The notes: generated by a model not told the origin, from the letters alone. A stretch of 19,971 nt of DNA from Pseudomonadota bacterium (GCA_023402175.1 JAEXCN010000040.1:1-19971), one strand, 5' to 3'. Counted from the stretch's first letter, positions 12,789-19,971 are shown. Program-made: numbers and translations.

Positions 12789-13979
12789 ATGATTCGTGCG
12801 CTCATCCGAGTTGCGGCACTCGCATGTATTCCGGTTTCGACCGTCGTCGCGTGCACGCGAAATACGACACTTGGCGAGCTTGCGCCTGCCAACGAGTTCG
12901 CATCGACCGACTCCGGCCCGCGTGAAGCCGATACCGATTCCGAGGCGGGCCTCGTCGCGTACTGCCCCACGAACGAGTGCCCTCCCGGTTGGGCGACCTG
13001 TCCTGGCTCACGTTTCCCTTGCGACGTGAACCTTCGGACAGACCCCAACAACTGCGGAGGCTGCGCTGCTGCGTGTCCGCCCGGCGGGGAGAACGAGACG
13101 TTTTCGTGCATCGAGGGCGTCTGCGCCATGCGATGTCGAGCCGGTTTCACGTTCGACTGCGATGGGCTCGCCGACAATGGGTGCGAGGCCCACGCACTCG
13201 ACGACGATCACTGTGGCTCGTGCGACAAGAAGTGCACCGACCCGAACAAGGGCTGCACGTACCAAGGGTTCAACACCAGCGAGGTCGATTGTGGCTGCCC
13301 GAAAGGAAAGGACCGCTGCGGCAGCTTCTGTATCGATACCGCGGACGATGACACGAACTGCGGTGGATGCGGCATCTTCTGCGACCCGAGCGGAGGCGGC
13401 GCCCCGGAATATTCGCATTCATATTATGGATGTCGCGACGGGGGCTGCGGGGCGCTCAAGTGTCTTCCCTCCTTTGCGGATTGCGACGGCGTGGAATCGA
13501 ACGGCTGCGAAACTTCCCTCGTGTCGAACGACAATTGTGGCGGGTGCGGGCTCAAATGCCCGACAGATCAGACATGTCGCCTCGATTCAACGCAAACACC
13601 TCAGTGCATGTGCCCTGCCGGCAAGTCCTATTGTGAGCTTTGGTGCACCCCTGACGGCTGTATAGGGCAATGCGTCGACCTCACGTCGGACGCCAACAAT
13701 TGTGGAGCCTGCTTCGCGGGGTGCTCGAGTCCATTCGAGCCGCTACCATATGCGCAGCGCACCTGCGACTACGGCACGTGCGTTACGCACTGCGAGAGCG
13801 GTAGGGCGGATTGCAACGACAGTGAGGTCGATGGCTGCGAGGTCAACACGGAAAGCGATCCGCGAAACTGTGGAGGCTGCGGGAACGCATGCGATGCGGT
13901 CGCTGGACAAGCGTGCGTCGCAGGTCGCTGTGTCGTCGCGCCTTGTCCTCCCGAGGACGCGGGGGGAGGCGCACGATGA
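12789..13979 (+). CDS. Cysteine-rich NCGGC-module surface lipoprotein
   Basis: The 396-residue product starts with a lipoprotein signal; the lipobox VVAC has Cys22. A Ser/Asp/Glu-rich linker runs to about residue 57. The rest contains about 50 cysteines arranged in repeated modules. Each module has a core NCGGC or variant (NNCGGCA 88-93, DHCGSC 141-145, NCGGCG 190-195, 249-254 and 360-365, NCGAC 304-308). Each core is preceded by an acidic turn and followed by C(3)C, and four modules end in a DCDG...NGCE-type segment (FDCDGLADNGCE, ADCDGVESNGCE, ADCNDSEVDGCE). The even spacing suggests small disulfide-rich knots in a row, giving a rigid extracellular stalk. Similar myxobacterial proteins are often misnamed as tryptophan synthase alpha chains; nothing here supports an enzyme. 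Its ATG directly follows the TAG of the previous gene. Confidence 0.85.
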   Translation: MIRALIRVAALACIPVSTVVACTRNTTLGELAPANEFASTDSGPREADTDSEAGLVAYCPTNECPPGWATCPGSRFPCDVNLRTDPNNCGGCAAACPPGGENETFSCIEGVCAMRCRAGFTFDCDGLADNGCEAHALDDDHCGSCDKKCTDPNKGCTYQGFNTSEVDCGCPKGKDRCGSFCIDTADDDTNCGGCGIFCDPSGGGAPEYSHSYYGCRDGGCGALKCLPSFADCDGVESNGCETSLVSNDNCGGCGLKCPTDQTCRLDSTQTPQCMCPAGKSYCELWCTPDGCIGQCVDLTSDANNCGACFAGCSSPFEPLPYAQRTCDYGTCVTHCESGRADCNDSEVDGCEVNTESDPRNCGGCGNACDAVAGQACVAGRCVVAPCPPEDAGGGAR

Positions 13980-15148
13980 AGCCGTCGCGAAGCTATCTCT
14001 TCGTGACATGCATGGCAGCGTACGTGGTGGCGAGCGCCCTTGGGGCATGCGCTCTCGAGGACCGCTCGTTTCCCGTCGAGCTGGACGCAGCGCAAGCAGT
14101 GCCCGCGGCCGATGCCGGAGAGACCGACGCGGATGTTGGTGGGAGCACCGCGGATAGCGAGTACTTCCCCGTCGAGTGCACGTCTGACGCTCTGTGCCCG
14201 AACGGTCTCTTCGATCCGAAGGACCCGTCCGTAGGCTTGGACTGGCGGACACGCATTCACGCGATCGGCGGCCGATCGGTGAGTGACGTGTGGATTGCAG
14301 GGGCGGTTGGAACGATGGCGCACTTCGATGGAACCTCATGGGCTCCGTCGGAGATGGGAACGATGGAGTCCCAACGCGTGCTTTGGCTCCTCGACTCTGC
14401 GGAGCTCTCGTTGAGCTCGTTCCGGAGCGTCTACGCGCGCGGCCTCGATGTCGATGCAGGCAGTGCTTCGGCCGGTGGTTGGTCACGTCACGAGCTGCCA
14501 CCGCGGCCGCCCTTCGCCGGCAGAGACATCATGGCGGCTTGGGCTGCGCCGGGCTCGCACTCACTCTGGATGTCTTCGAGCACCGAACTCTGGCGACTGC
14601 GGCTCACCCCGGCATTGACGTTCGAGCTTCAGCCCGGACTTCCCGCGTCCGTATGCGAGGTCGTCTCGTGCCGCCGGATGCGCAGCATTCACGGAATCTC
14701 CGAGGAGACCGTATGGGCCGTTGGCGACCTCGGAGCGGCGATACGCATCGACGGCGCGGAGACCGATGCTCCGACCGCAACGTCCTTCAACACGCTGGCG
14801 TGGGTGGGACTGTCGGGAGTGTGGGCCGCCTCCAACACCAACGTTTGGGCGGTTGGTGGGGCGGGGACGATCCGCCACTACGCCGGAGATCCGTTGCTCT
14901 GGGAGGTTGTCGTCGACGTGCCGACGCAGAAGAACCTCAACGCCGTATGGGGCACCGGGCCATCGGACGTGTGGGCTGTGGGAGATGCCGGCGTCGTCCT
15001 TCATTACGACGGAACGCACTGGTCACGCGTGAAGATCGCAGGTCTCGGCGAACGCCGGCCTGATCTCTACACCGTATGGTCACCCGCGCCGGGGCACGTA
15101 TGGGTCGGCGGAGAAGGCATTGTCCTCGCCCTTGGAGGGAAGCCATGA
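13976..15148 (+). CDS. WAVG-repeat beta-propeller lipoprotein
   Basis: This 390-residue secreted protein has a lipobox at ALGAC (Cys25) and a short Asp/Ala-rich linker (to about 60). The folded part carries repeated propeller motifs: SVSDVWIAGAVGTMAHFDGTSW (102-123 region), ETVWAVGDLGAAIRIDG (244-260), TNVWAVGGAGTIRHYAGD (288-305), SDVWAVGDAGVVLHYDGTHW (330-349) and GHVWVGGEGIVLALGG (373-388). The motif (S/T)(D/N)VWAVG...G.(I/V)..(H/Y)(Y/F)DG.W is common in myxobacterial surface proteins and fits a propeller of about six or seven blades. A ligand or enzyme activity is not evident. The ATG overlaps the stop of the Cys-rich gene (ATGA), and its own stop overlaps the next start. The first blade-like region (135-240) is divergent. 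The location is the outer membrane or cell surface by inference. Confidence 0.83.
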   Translation: MKPSRSYLFVTCMAAYVVASALGACALEDRSFPVELDAAQAVPAADAGETDADVGGSTADSEYFPVECTSDALCPNGLFDPKDPSVGLDWRTRIHAIGGRSVSDVWIAGAVGTMAHFDGTSWAPSEMGTMESQRVLWLLDSAELSLSSFRSVYARGLDVDAGSASAGGWSRHELPPRPPFAGRDIMAAWAAPGSHSLWMSSSTELWRLRLTPALTFELQPGLPASVCEVVSCRRMRSIHGISEETVWAVGDLGAAIRIDGAETDAPTATSFNTLAWVGLSGVWAASNTNVWAVGGAGTIRHYAGDPLLWEVVVDVPTQKNLNAVWGTGPSDVWAVGDAGVVLHYDGTHWSRVKIAGLGERRPDLYTVWSPAPGHVWVGGEGIVLALGGKP

Positions 15149-16584
15149 GTCGGAAGAAAACCGTATTGGGTGCCTATCTGCTCGCGGCGGTTGTGGCGTG
15201 TGCGACGTCCGACGACGAGCCGTCTCTCCAGGGCTCCGGCGATCGGGTCCCTGATGCGGCGGTCGCCGCGCCGGACAGCGGAGGCCCTGTCGACAGTGCG
15301 CCACCGAGCGTGCCGTCCTGCAGCGCCGCAGGCTGGTGCGTGACCGCGCTGCCGGATGGCGATCTGACGCTGAAGGACATCTGGCCGTTCGAGACCAGCG
15401 CGTTCGCGATCGCCGAGAGCGAGGCTCTGGGGGTCAAGATCCTCGAATGGAAGCATGCCACGAACGAGTGGACCTACATCGACGACAATAGTCAGAATGC
15501 ATTCGGACTCGGCTCGTACGCTGGCAAGCTCTGGGCGGCGAACGAAAAGGAGGTCTATTACACGGTTGCGCCGGCATCGATTTACCACGGTAGGCGCGCA
15601 TCATCGTCGTCCCCTTGGTCGTGGGAGCACGAGCGACTCGAAGACTACAGCCATGATGACGATCCGCCGCGCGATCCCGGCCTAGCCCAATACTCGAGGG
15701 GCGACGGCATGTCGGAGTCATCGGGAGGGGCGCCGGTCGCATATCCCGCGCTCGGTGTTTGGGGAACTTCCGCAGACGACGTCTATGCGTGGTACGCAAA
15801 CGCGATCTTTCGGCGGAGAAGTGGCGATGGCGGCCCGCCCGCATGGGTCGCCGAGCACGTCCTCGACGACACCGACAATCCCGACGACGACTTCTTTGTT
15901 TTTGCGGCCGGCGGATCGAGCCCAGACGATGTCTGGTTCGTGGGTGGCAGGGCTCGATACCTGGATGTTGCGACGCTCGCATGTCCCATCGTCATCCACA
16001 AGGCGGGCGACGACTACTCGCGCATGGTCGACACCCTCATGATGGATAACTGGGACCACTACACCAATATCTGTCAGCCGAAGCAGGGAGGCCTGAGCTT
16101 CACGCACAGCTACCTCGATCCGGATCTTGGCGTCTTGACGCGCCCCTACATGAATGCCGGGTGGGTGACGAACATCACGTCCGTGGGCCCGGGCACTGCC
16201 GTCGGTATTCTCGGAGGAATGCACTTTGCGTATCTGGCCTCCGAGAACGGCGGCTTGGCGAGCGCGAATGTGTTCGAGGGAAACGTCCCGCGAAGGAACG
16301 TGCCGAGCGTCTTGAATTCGGTTTGGGTCCACGGGCCGGACACGTGGTTGAGCGGCTGGGGGCTTCTCCTTCGGACCCCGAACGACCCCGGCGCGTGGAG
16401 CTCTGGGTTGGGGCTCCGTTCCGAGGGCACCGCTCATGTGGACGCCGCCGCCACGTACAGCATCTCCACGACCGTATTGACGGGCGTCCCTCTCGACGCG
16501 CCGCTCTACCAGGTGCGCGGCACCTCGAACACCAACATCTGGGCGATTGGAGCCCGATATGCACTTCACAAGACGACGCCTTGA
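15145..16584 (+). CDS. Large divergent propeller-like surface lipoprotein
   Basis: The 479-residue product has a lipoprotein signal ending VVAC (Cys19) and an Asp/Pro/Ala-rich linker to about 65. The body contains strand-rich elements related to those of the neighbouring WAVG protein: ALGVWGTSADDVYAWYANAIF, SPDDVWFVGGRARYLD, LNSVWVHGPDTWLSGWGLLLR and VRGTSNTNIWAIGARYALHK at the C-terminus. I infer a diverged paralogue of the previous gene's product with a longer, acidic insert (HDDDPPRDP, DDTDNPDDDFF), which might bind calcium. The sequence is not otherwise recognised. GGAGGGAAG lies just before the ATG, which overlaps the upstream stop (ATGA). The last 26 bp overlap the next gene. It is presumably exported to the same compartment as its neighbours. 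Confidence 0.78.
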   Translation: MSRKKTVLGAYLLAAVVACATSDDEPSLQGSGDRVPDAAVAAPDSGGPVDSAPPSVPSCSAAGWCVTALPDGDLTLKDIWPFETSAFAIAESEALGVKILEWKHATNEWTYIDDNSQNAFGLGSYAGKLWAANEKEVYYTVAPASIYHGRRASSSSPWSWEHERLEDYSHDDDPPRDPGLAQYSRGDGMSESSGGAPVAYPALGVWGTSADDVYAWYANAIFRRRSGDGGPPAWVAEHVLDDTDNPDDDFFVFAAGGSSPDDVWFVGGRARYLDVATLACPIVIHKAGDDYSRMVDTLMMDNWDHYTNICQPKQGGLSFTHSYLDPDLGVLTRPYMNAGWVTNITSVGPGTAVGILGGMHFAYLASENGGLASANVFEGNVPRRNVPSVLNSVWVHGPDTWLSGWGLLLRTPNDPGAWSSGLGLRSEGTAHVDAAATYSISTTVLTGVPLDAPLYQVRGTSNTNIWAIGARYALHKTTP

Positions 16585-17884
16585 ACGGTCTGCAGGTGCC
16601 CTGCTGGTCGCCGGCTCCTTTTCGGCGGCGAGCTGTTCGAATTCCGAAGCTGACTCCCACCCAAACGTCTTCGACGCGGGCGCGGAGGCATCGAACGAAG
16701 CTTTCATCGACGCCTCGAAGGCGGATGACGCTGGAGCGCAGCTCCTCGACGCTGGGCCGCTGCCGATCGTCTGTGCGTCCGCACCGTGCGCAACCGCGCT
16801 CGTGACGACGCTCGGCGCCGACGCCGACGATCGTAGCGAAGGTTTCTGCGCGCTCCTCAGCGATGGAACCGTCGCATGTTGGGGCGCAAACAATGCGGGG
16901 CAGCTAGGCCGCGGGGATGACGCGGGGACGGTCGAGAGCGCGAACGCGATGCGCGTCCTCGGTCTCTCGGACATCGTCATGCTCGATCATACGTGCGCCG
17001 TGGACAGAGGCGGTGGCGTGTGGTGCTGGGGAACCGGCCCGTTCCTCGAGCAGGATGCTGGAAGCGTGACGACGATGCGCGCACCAGTGAAGCTCGATCT
17101 TCCGCCCGCCACGAGCGTAGGCCTGGGACACGCCGTCGCCTGCGCCGCGGTCAGTGACGGCGTCCTTTGTTGGGGAAGCAACACGGATGCACAACTGAGC
17201 CCGCTCGAGATCGAATCGTCAAACGCGGGACAGCCCGCGCGGATTTCGATGCCTGCGGGCGCGGCCATACGTGCCCTCGTGGTGGGCAGGGCGACGTTCG
17301 TCCTTCGCGAGGACGGCTCGCTCCTGACGTGGGGCGCGAATCCACCTGCCGGGCGCGTATCGCCACTTTTTCCCGATCCATATCCGCAGAGCATCGCGCT
17401 CGGCGGGCTCGTCATGGCCGACCTCGCCCACGACAACGCGTGTGCGGTTGCGAGTGGCAGGGGCTACTGCTGGGGCGCCCCCGCCGTGCAGTACGGCGGG
17501 AGCCCTCTCGAACGTGCGCTTCCCGAGCCCGTCGTCACCCCGGAGCCGATCGCTCAGATTGCGACGACGCGCAACTACGTGCAAAACGGCGTCGTCGTCG
17601 AACACTCACGATGGTGTGCCTCCGCGGTCTCGGGTGCGGTCTATTGCTGGGGACAGAACGACAGCGGTCAGGCAGGAGATGGTAGCCAGGACTACGCCTC
17701 TGTTGCCGTTAGGGTGAACGGACTGCCAGAGCGCGCCGCGCAAGTGAGGACTACGTCCAGCACGACCTGCGCGCTCCTCACGAACGGGACGGTCTATTGC
17801 TGGGGAAACAACCATAGCGGTCAGCTTGGCAATGGCCAGAGCAGAGGGAAGAGCGTCGCGCCGGTGAAGGTGGTGCTTCCATGA
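16559..17884 (+). CDS. RCC1-repeat lipoprotein
   Basis: The 441-residue product has a lipobox at SAASC (Cys26) and an Asp/Ala-rich linker to about 68. Seven RCC1/BNR-like repeats follow. Clear copies are CALLSDGTVACWGANNAGQLGRG (97-119), CAVDRGGGVWCWG (146-158), CAAVSDGVLCWGSN (195-208), FVLREDGSLLTWGAN (247-261), CAVASGRGYCWG (295-306), CASAVSGAVYCWGQNDSGQAGDG (353-375) and CALLTNGTVYCWGNNHSGQLGNG (404-426). Six of the seven have a Cys in CA.. and a second Cys in CWG, likely a disulfide per blade, as expected outside the cytoplasm. Seven repeats would close one propeller. GGAG at 16549-16552 supports ATG 16559, which lies 26 bp inside the preceding gene. Its function is probably binding; no enzyme motif is present. 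Confidence 0.88.
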   Translation: MHFTRRRLERSAGALLVAGSFSAASCSNSEADSHPNVFDAGAEASNEAFIDASKADDAGAQLLDAGPLPIVCASAPCATALVTTLGADADDRSEGFCALLSDGTVACWGANNAGQLGRGDDAGTVESANAMRVLGLSDIVMLDHTCAVDRGGGVWCWGTGPFLEQDAGSVTTMRAPVKLDLPPATSVGLGHAVACAAVSDGVLCWGSNTDAQLSPLEIESSNAGQPARISMPAGAAIRALVVGRATFVLREDGSLLTWGANPPAGRVSPLFPDPYPQSIALGGLVMADLAHDNACAVASGRGYCWGAPAVQYGGSPLERALPEPVVTPEPIAQIATTRNYVQNGVVVEHSRWCASAVSGAVYCWGQNDSGQAGDGSQDYASVAVRVNGLPERAAQVRTTSSTTCALLTNGTVYCWGNNHSGQLGNGQSRGKSVAPVKVVLP

Positions 17885-19653
17885 TGGAGCGAATCGGTAG
17901 GAGCGCGGCGTCCTTCGTCACGTGTCTCGCGCTCCTCGGAGCGTTGAGCCGGTGCGGAGCGGATCGCGTTGCATTTTCGGAGGCGCCCGGCTTCGGAACC
18001 ACGGAGGACGACGCTGGCGAGTGCCCATTCCAATGCTCGATCGATGGGCGTTCGGTCATCCGCTCATGTACGGGCGAAATCGTGGATACTTGTCCGCCGC
18101 AGCTCGCGTGCGGAGCCGCGCTCTGCCAGGAGCCGTGCGCGGCCGGCGCGGCCGATCGCAGCTCGAATGGTTGCGAGTTCTATTTTCAGCCGCCTGCGGC
18201 CACGGAAGTATACGCGGACTCCTGCTATGCGACCTTCGTCGTCAACACGTCGACGCAGCCCGTAAGTCTCGAGCTCGAACGCGACGGCGAGGTGCTCGAC
18301 CTCTCGAAGGCGGTATTCACCACGCATCCGGGAGATGCGACGTTGATCGAGCACGCCGGCCCGATCGGTCCTGGCGAGAGCGTCGTTCTCTTCGTCGCAG
18401 ATCAAGATCCGAAGACACGTCCGACCGGAGGCAACTACGTCGCATGTCCTGCTGAGGTCGTCCCGGCATTCCGCTGGGGACGCTTCTTGCGCACGACGGG
18501 GATCGGTTCCTCATTCCACTTGAAGACGAGTGCGCCGGTGTCGCTCGTCGGCATGTATCCGTTCGGCGGTGCGGCGAGCTTCGTCCCATCGACGACGTTG
18601 CTCTTACCAGTCGTCACGTGGGGCCTTCAGCACGTCGTCGTCGACCCATGGGAGTCGACGATGTCGGGAAGTCCAAACACGCAGATTGTCGCAGCAGAAG
18701 ACGATACGGAAGTGACGATTCTTCCGTCGCGTGCAATCCAGAACGGAGGCGGCGTAAAGGGTGCCCCCGCCAAGGTCCCGGCGACCTACCGTCTCGCCAA
18801 AGGTCAATACCTTCAGTTCGTCCAGTTCGAGGAGCTCTCGGGGAGCATCGTCGTCTCGAACAAGCCAACGACGGTGTTCGGCGGCCACGGCTGCGCGTTC
18901 ATTCCGACGAACGAGGGGCCTTGCGACACGCTTGGCCAGCAACTCCCCGCTTTCGAACAGTGGGGATCCGAATACGTCGGCGTTGGCTATCGGCCGCGCC
19001 TCGGGGACGAGCACGAGGCGATGCCCTATCGGATCGCCGCCGCTCGTGATGGCACTCGTCTCGACTACGATCCCGCCATTCCGGCTGGGGCGCCGACCGA
19101 GCTGTCCGCCGGCGAAGTAGTGACGTTCCCTGCCGGCACGGGTGACCCGTTCGTGGTACGCACGCAGGATGCGGATCACCCGATCTACCTTGCTGCCTAC
19201 ATGACGAGCAGCAATGGGAGCTATTACGGCTCGCCGCCGAGCAACGGCTGGGGTGATCCGGAGTTCGTCAACGTCGTGCCTGCTGGGCAATACCTGAACT
19301 CGTACAGCTTCTATGCGGATCCGACGTACCACGAGACATCGCTCGTCGTCGTGAGAGCGAAGACCGGTGGGGTCTTCAAGGACGTCTGGCTCGAGTGTGC
19401 GGGCAACTTGACCGACTTTCGTCCCATCGGGACGCGTGGCGACTACGAGTTCACGCGCGTCGACCTCTCGAGGAATCGCGGTCCTGGCCAGCAGTTCGGA
19501 GACAAGACCTGCCGGAGCGGACTTCAACGGATGAAGAGCGAAGGCCCGTTCACGGCAACGCTGTGGGGTTGGAGCCTCGCTTCGAGCTATGCCCATCCTG
19601 GGGGAATGGCTCATCGAAAGCTCGTCGAGACGCCGCTCGCCGCGTTCCACTGA
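17881..19653 (+). CDS. IgGFc-binding-domain-type secreted protein
   Basis: The 590-residue product opens with a hydrophobic signal, SFVTCLALLGALSRCGAD. Cys25 sits where a lipobox Cys would be, but with Arg at -1, so lipidation is doubtful. A Cys-rich stretch (48-98) follows: ECPFQCSIDGRSVIRSC, CPPQLACGAALCQEPC, then NGCEFYF. From about 200 on it matches the IgGFc_binding N-terminal domain type: SSFHLKTSAPVSLVGMYPFG, DTEVTILPSRAIQNGGGV, YRLAKGQYLQFVQFEELSGS, SKPTTVFGGHGCAFIPTN, QQLPAFEQWGSEYV, and near the end NVVPAGQYLNSYSFYADPTY. Such domains are found in mucin-linked animal proteins and in many bacterial surface proteins, where they are adhesive or structural. The ATG overlaps the RCC1 gene stop (ATGA); a second ATG follows directly. 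It is the last gene of the coupled run, and no gene follows on this strand. Confidence 0.85.
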   Translation: MMERIGRSAASFVTCLALLGALSRCGADRVAFSEAPGFGTTEDDAGECPFQCSIDGRSVIRSCTGEIVDTCPPQLACGAALCQEPCAAGAADRSSNGCEFYFQPPAATEVYADSCYATFVVNTSTQPVSLELERDGEVLDLSKAVFTTHPGDATLIEHAGPIGPGESVVLFVADQDPKTRPTGGNYVACPAEVVPAFRWGRFLRTTGIGSSFHLKTSAPVSLVGMYPFGGAASFVPSTTLLLPVVTWGLQHVVVDPWESTMSGSPNTQIVAAEDDTEVTILPSRAIQNGGGVKGAPAKVPATYRLAKGQYLQFVQFEELSGSIVVSNKPTTVFGGHGCAFIPTNEGPCDTLGQQLPAFEQWGSEYVGVGYRPRLGDEHEAMPYRIAAARDGTRLDYDPAIPAGAPTELSAGEVVTFPAGTGDPFVVRTQDADHPIYLAAYMTSSNGSYYGSPPSNGWGDPEFVNVVPAGQYLNSYSFYADPTYHETSLVVVRAKTGGVFKDVWLECAGNLTDFRPIGTRGDYEFTRVDLSRNRGPGQQFGDKTCRSGLQRMKSEGPFTATLWGWSLASSYAHPGGMAHRKLVETPLAAFH

Positions 19654-19696
19654 CGATCGCGTGACACGATGGCGGTCGGCCGGTCGTCGTCCAAGC

Positions 19697-19712
19697 CAGG
19701 ACCTTCGTCCTG
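19697..19712. other. Small hairpin between convergent genes
   Basis: CAGGAC-CTTC-GTCCTG is a 6-bp stem with a 4-nt loop, 44 bp after the IgGFc-type gene stop. No U-tract follows on either strand, so it is at most a weak terminator. The rest of the 204-bp gap 19654-19857 shows nothing recognisable. Confidence 0.3.
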
Positions 19713-19857
19713 CGCAGATCGGCGAACGTAGAGCGGGCCCGCTGCGATTGTTCGTGAGGGGAAGCGGCCGTCCTCCCCAATAGCGCAAGTGCGCGACGCG
19801 TCCGCGCCCGCGTACGGCAAGTGCGAGGTACCGAAGTACACCGCACGAGATCCACCA

Positions 19858-19971
19858 TCACTCCTTCTCGTTCGTACGAGCGAGCGTGCCGACCTCGTTC
19901 GTACGAGCGAGCGCGCCGACGAGCGCGGCGATGAGACCCGCCATCGCGCCCGCACCCATCGCCCACCGCGG
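19858..19971 (-). CDS. C-terminal end of an unidentified gene (runs in from right edge)
   Basis: On the minus strand, 38 codons including a TGA stop are open from the right edge. They encode a hydrophobic Gly/Ala/Leu-rich stretch, AMGAGAMAGLIAALVGALA, and then a repeated tail, ARTNEVGTLARTNEKE. The hydrophobic part resembles the end of a membrane helix or an Ala-rich amphipathic helix. The tail is made of two 9-residue repeats, VG(A/T)LARTNE, from a DNA tandem duplication. The gene converges on the IgGFc-type gene. It is too short to identify. The frame is preferred because the other minus frames read as Arg-rich nonsense here. Confidence 0.5.
   Translation of the reverse strand, partial: PRWAMGAGAMAGLIAALVGALARTNEVGTLARTNEKE
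19867..19920. repeat. 27-bp tandem direct repeat (two copies)
   Basis: Two adjacent 27-bp copies (19867-19893 and 19894-19920) differ at one base, T versus C at the 20th position. Each carries CTCGTTCGTACGAGCGAG, a near-perfect palindrome around TCGTACGA. Being a multiple of three, it adds exactly nine residues to the tail of the minus-strand protein. Confidence 0.85.

Larger units (their letters stand above)
11470..19653 (+). other. Translationally coupled seven-gene operon: sigma factor plus surface proteins
   Basis: Seven consecutive plus-strand genes have no gap between them. Junctions are ATGA overlaps at 12000-12003, 13976-13979, 15145-15148 and 17881-17884, TAG directly followed by ATG at 12786-12791, and a 26-bp overlap at 16559-16584. 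Gene order is ECF sigma, membrane-anchored TPR-like protein, NCGGC-module lipoprotein, two WAVG-type propeller lipoproteins, RCC1-like lipoprotein and IgGFc-binding-type protein. The barrel gene at 10359 lies 76 bp upstream on the same strand and may be part of it. Coupled translation implies made-together, fixed-ratio products, possibly a surface complex. The complex is inference. Confidence 0.75.

Noticed and set aside
12212..13177. Minus-strand open frame of 321 codons antisense to the TPR-like and Cys-rich genes
   Set aside because: Ser/Arg-rich with no recognisable motif. The opposite strand is clearly coding.
15718..16980. Minus-strand open frame of 420 codons antisense to the propeller and RCC1 genes
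   Set aside because: The plus-strand genes have signal peptides, repeats and coupled starts. The antisense product has low-complexity composition and no domain.
19550..19859. Minus-strand frame starting at the ATG that overlaps the partial gene's stop (TGATG)
   Set aside because: The start is well placed after AAGGAG, but the product is Arg/Thr/Ser-rich, has no motif and runs 104 bp antisense into the IgGFc-type gene.

Overview
The window is GC-rich DNA with tightly packed genes on both strands. Lipobox-bearing secreted proteins are abundant, with long Asp/Ser/Pro/Ala-rich linkers, NCGGC cysteine modules, RCC1-like WG repeats and an IgGFc-binding-type domain. An ECF sigma factor sits next to a large surface-protein operon. 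This suite is typical of myxobacteria, and I infer a Sorangiineae/Polyangiales-like member of the Myxococcota. The assignment rests on gene content only.

Region 1-3548 holds mostly single genes: the 5' part of a lactonase/YVTN-type beta-propeller lipoprotein running off the left edge (minus strand), an AhpD-like CxxC carboxymuconolactone decarboxylase family protein, an orphan lipoprotein followed by a very clear intrinsic terminator, and an SMP-30/gluconolactonase-like propeller. Region 3654-5770 holds an alpha/beta hydrolase with an Asp nucleophile and a divergently transcribed DUF3626-type protein.

Region 5811-10040 is a detoxification and stress neighbourhood of small enzymes: a FosA-type fosfomycin thiol transferase directly behind a GAF-STAS signalling protein, a DoxX-like membrane protein, a DinB-fold protein, an ArsR regulator translationally coupled to a SRPBCC (AHSA1) protein, and a YdeI/DUF1801 protein. 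The arsR gene has an unusually legible promoter: TTGACA, a 16-bp spacer and TATAGC. A 10-bp palindrome covers the -10 box, and the start codon is so close that the transcript is probably leaderless.

Region 10041-10358 carries two 52-bp direct repeats, each able to fold into a long hairpin. Next come a probable outer-membrane beta-barrel protein (10359-11393) and the most interesting unit of the window, a seven-gene cluster at 11470-19653. Its order is ECF sigma factor, single-pass membrane protein with a TPR-like periplasmic end, Cys-rich NCGGC-module lipoprotein, two WAVG-type propeller lipoproteins, an RCC1-repeat lipoprotein and an IgGFc-binding-type protein. Every junction overlaps or abuts: four ATGA overlaps, one abutting TAG/ATG and one 26-bp overlap. 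This argues for one translationally coupled polycistron in which a sigma factor and its presumed membrane partner control a set of co-made cell-surface proteins. The right edge contains the last 37 codons of a minus-strand gene whose tail carries a 9-residue tandem duplication.

All functions are read from sequence motifs by eye; no searches were run.
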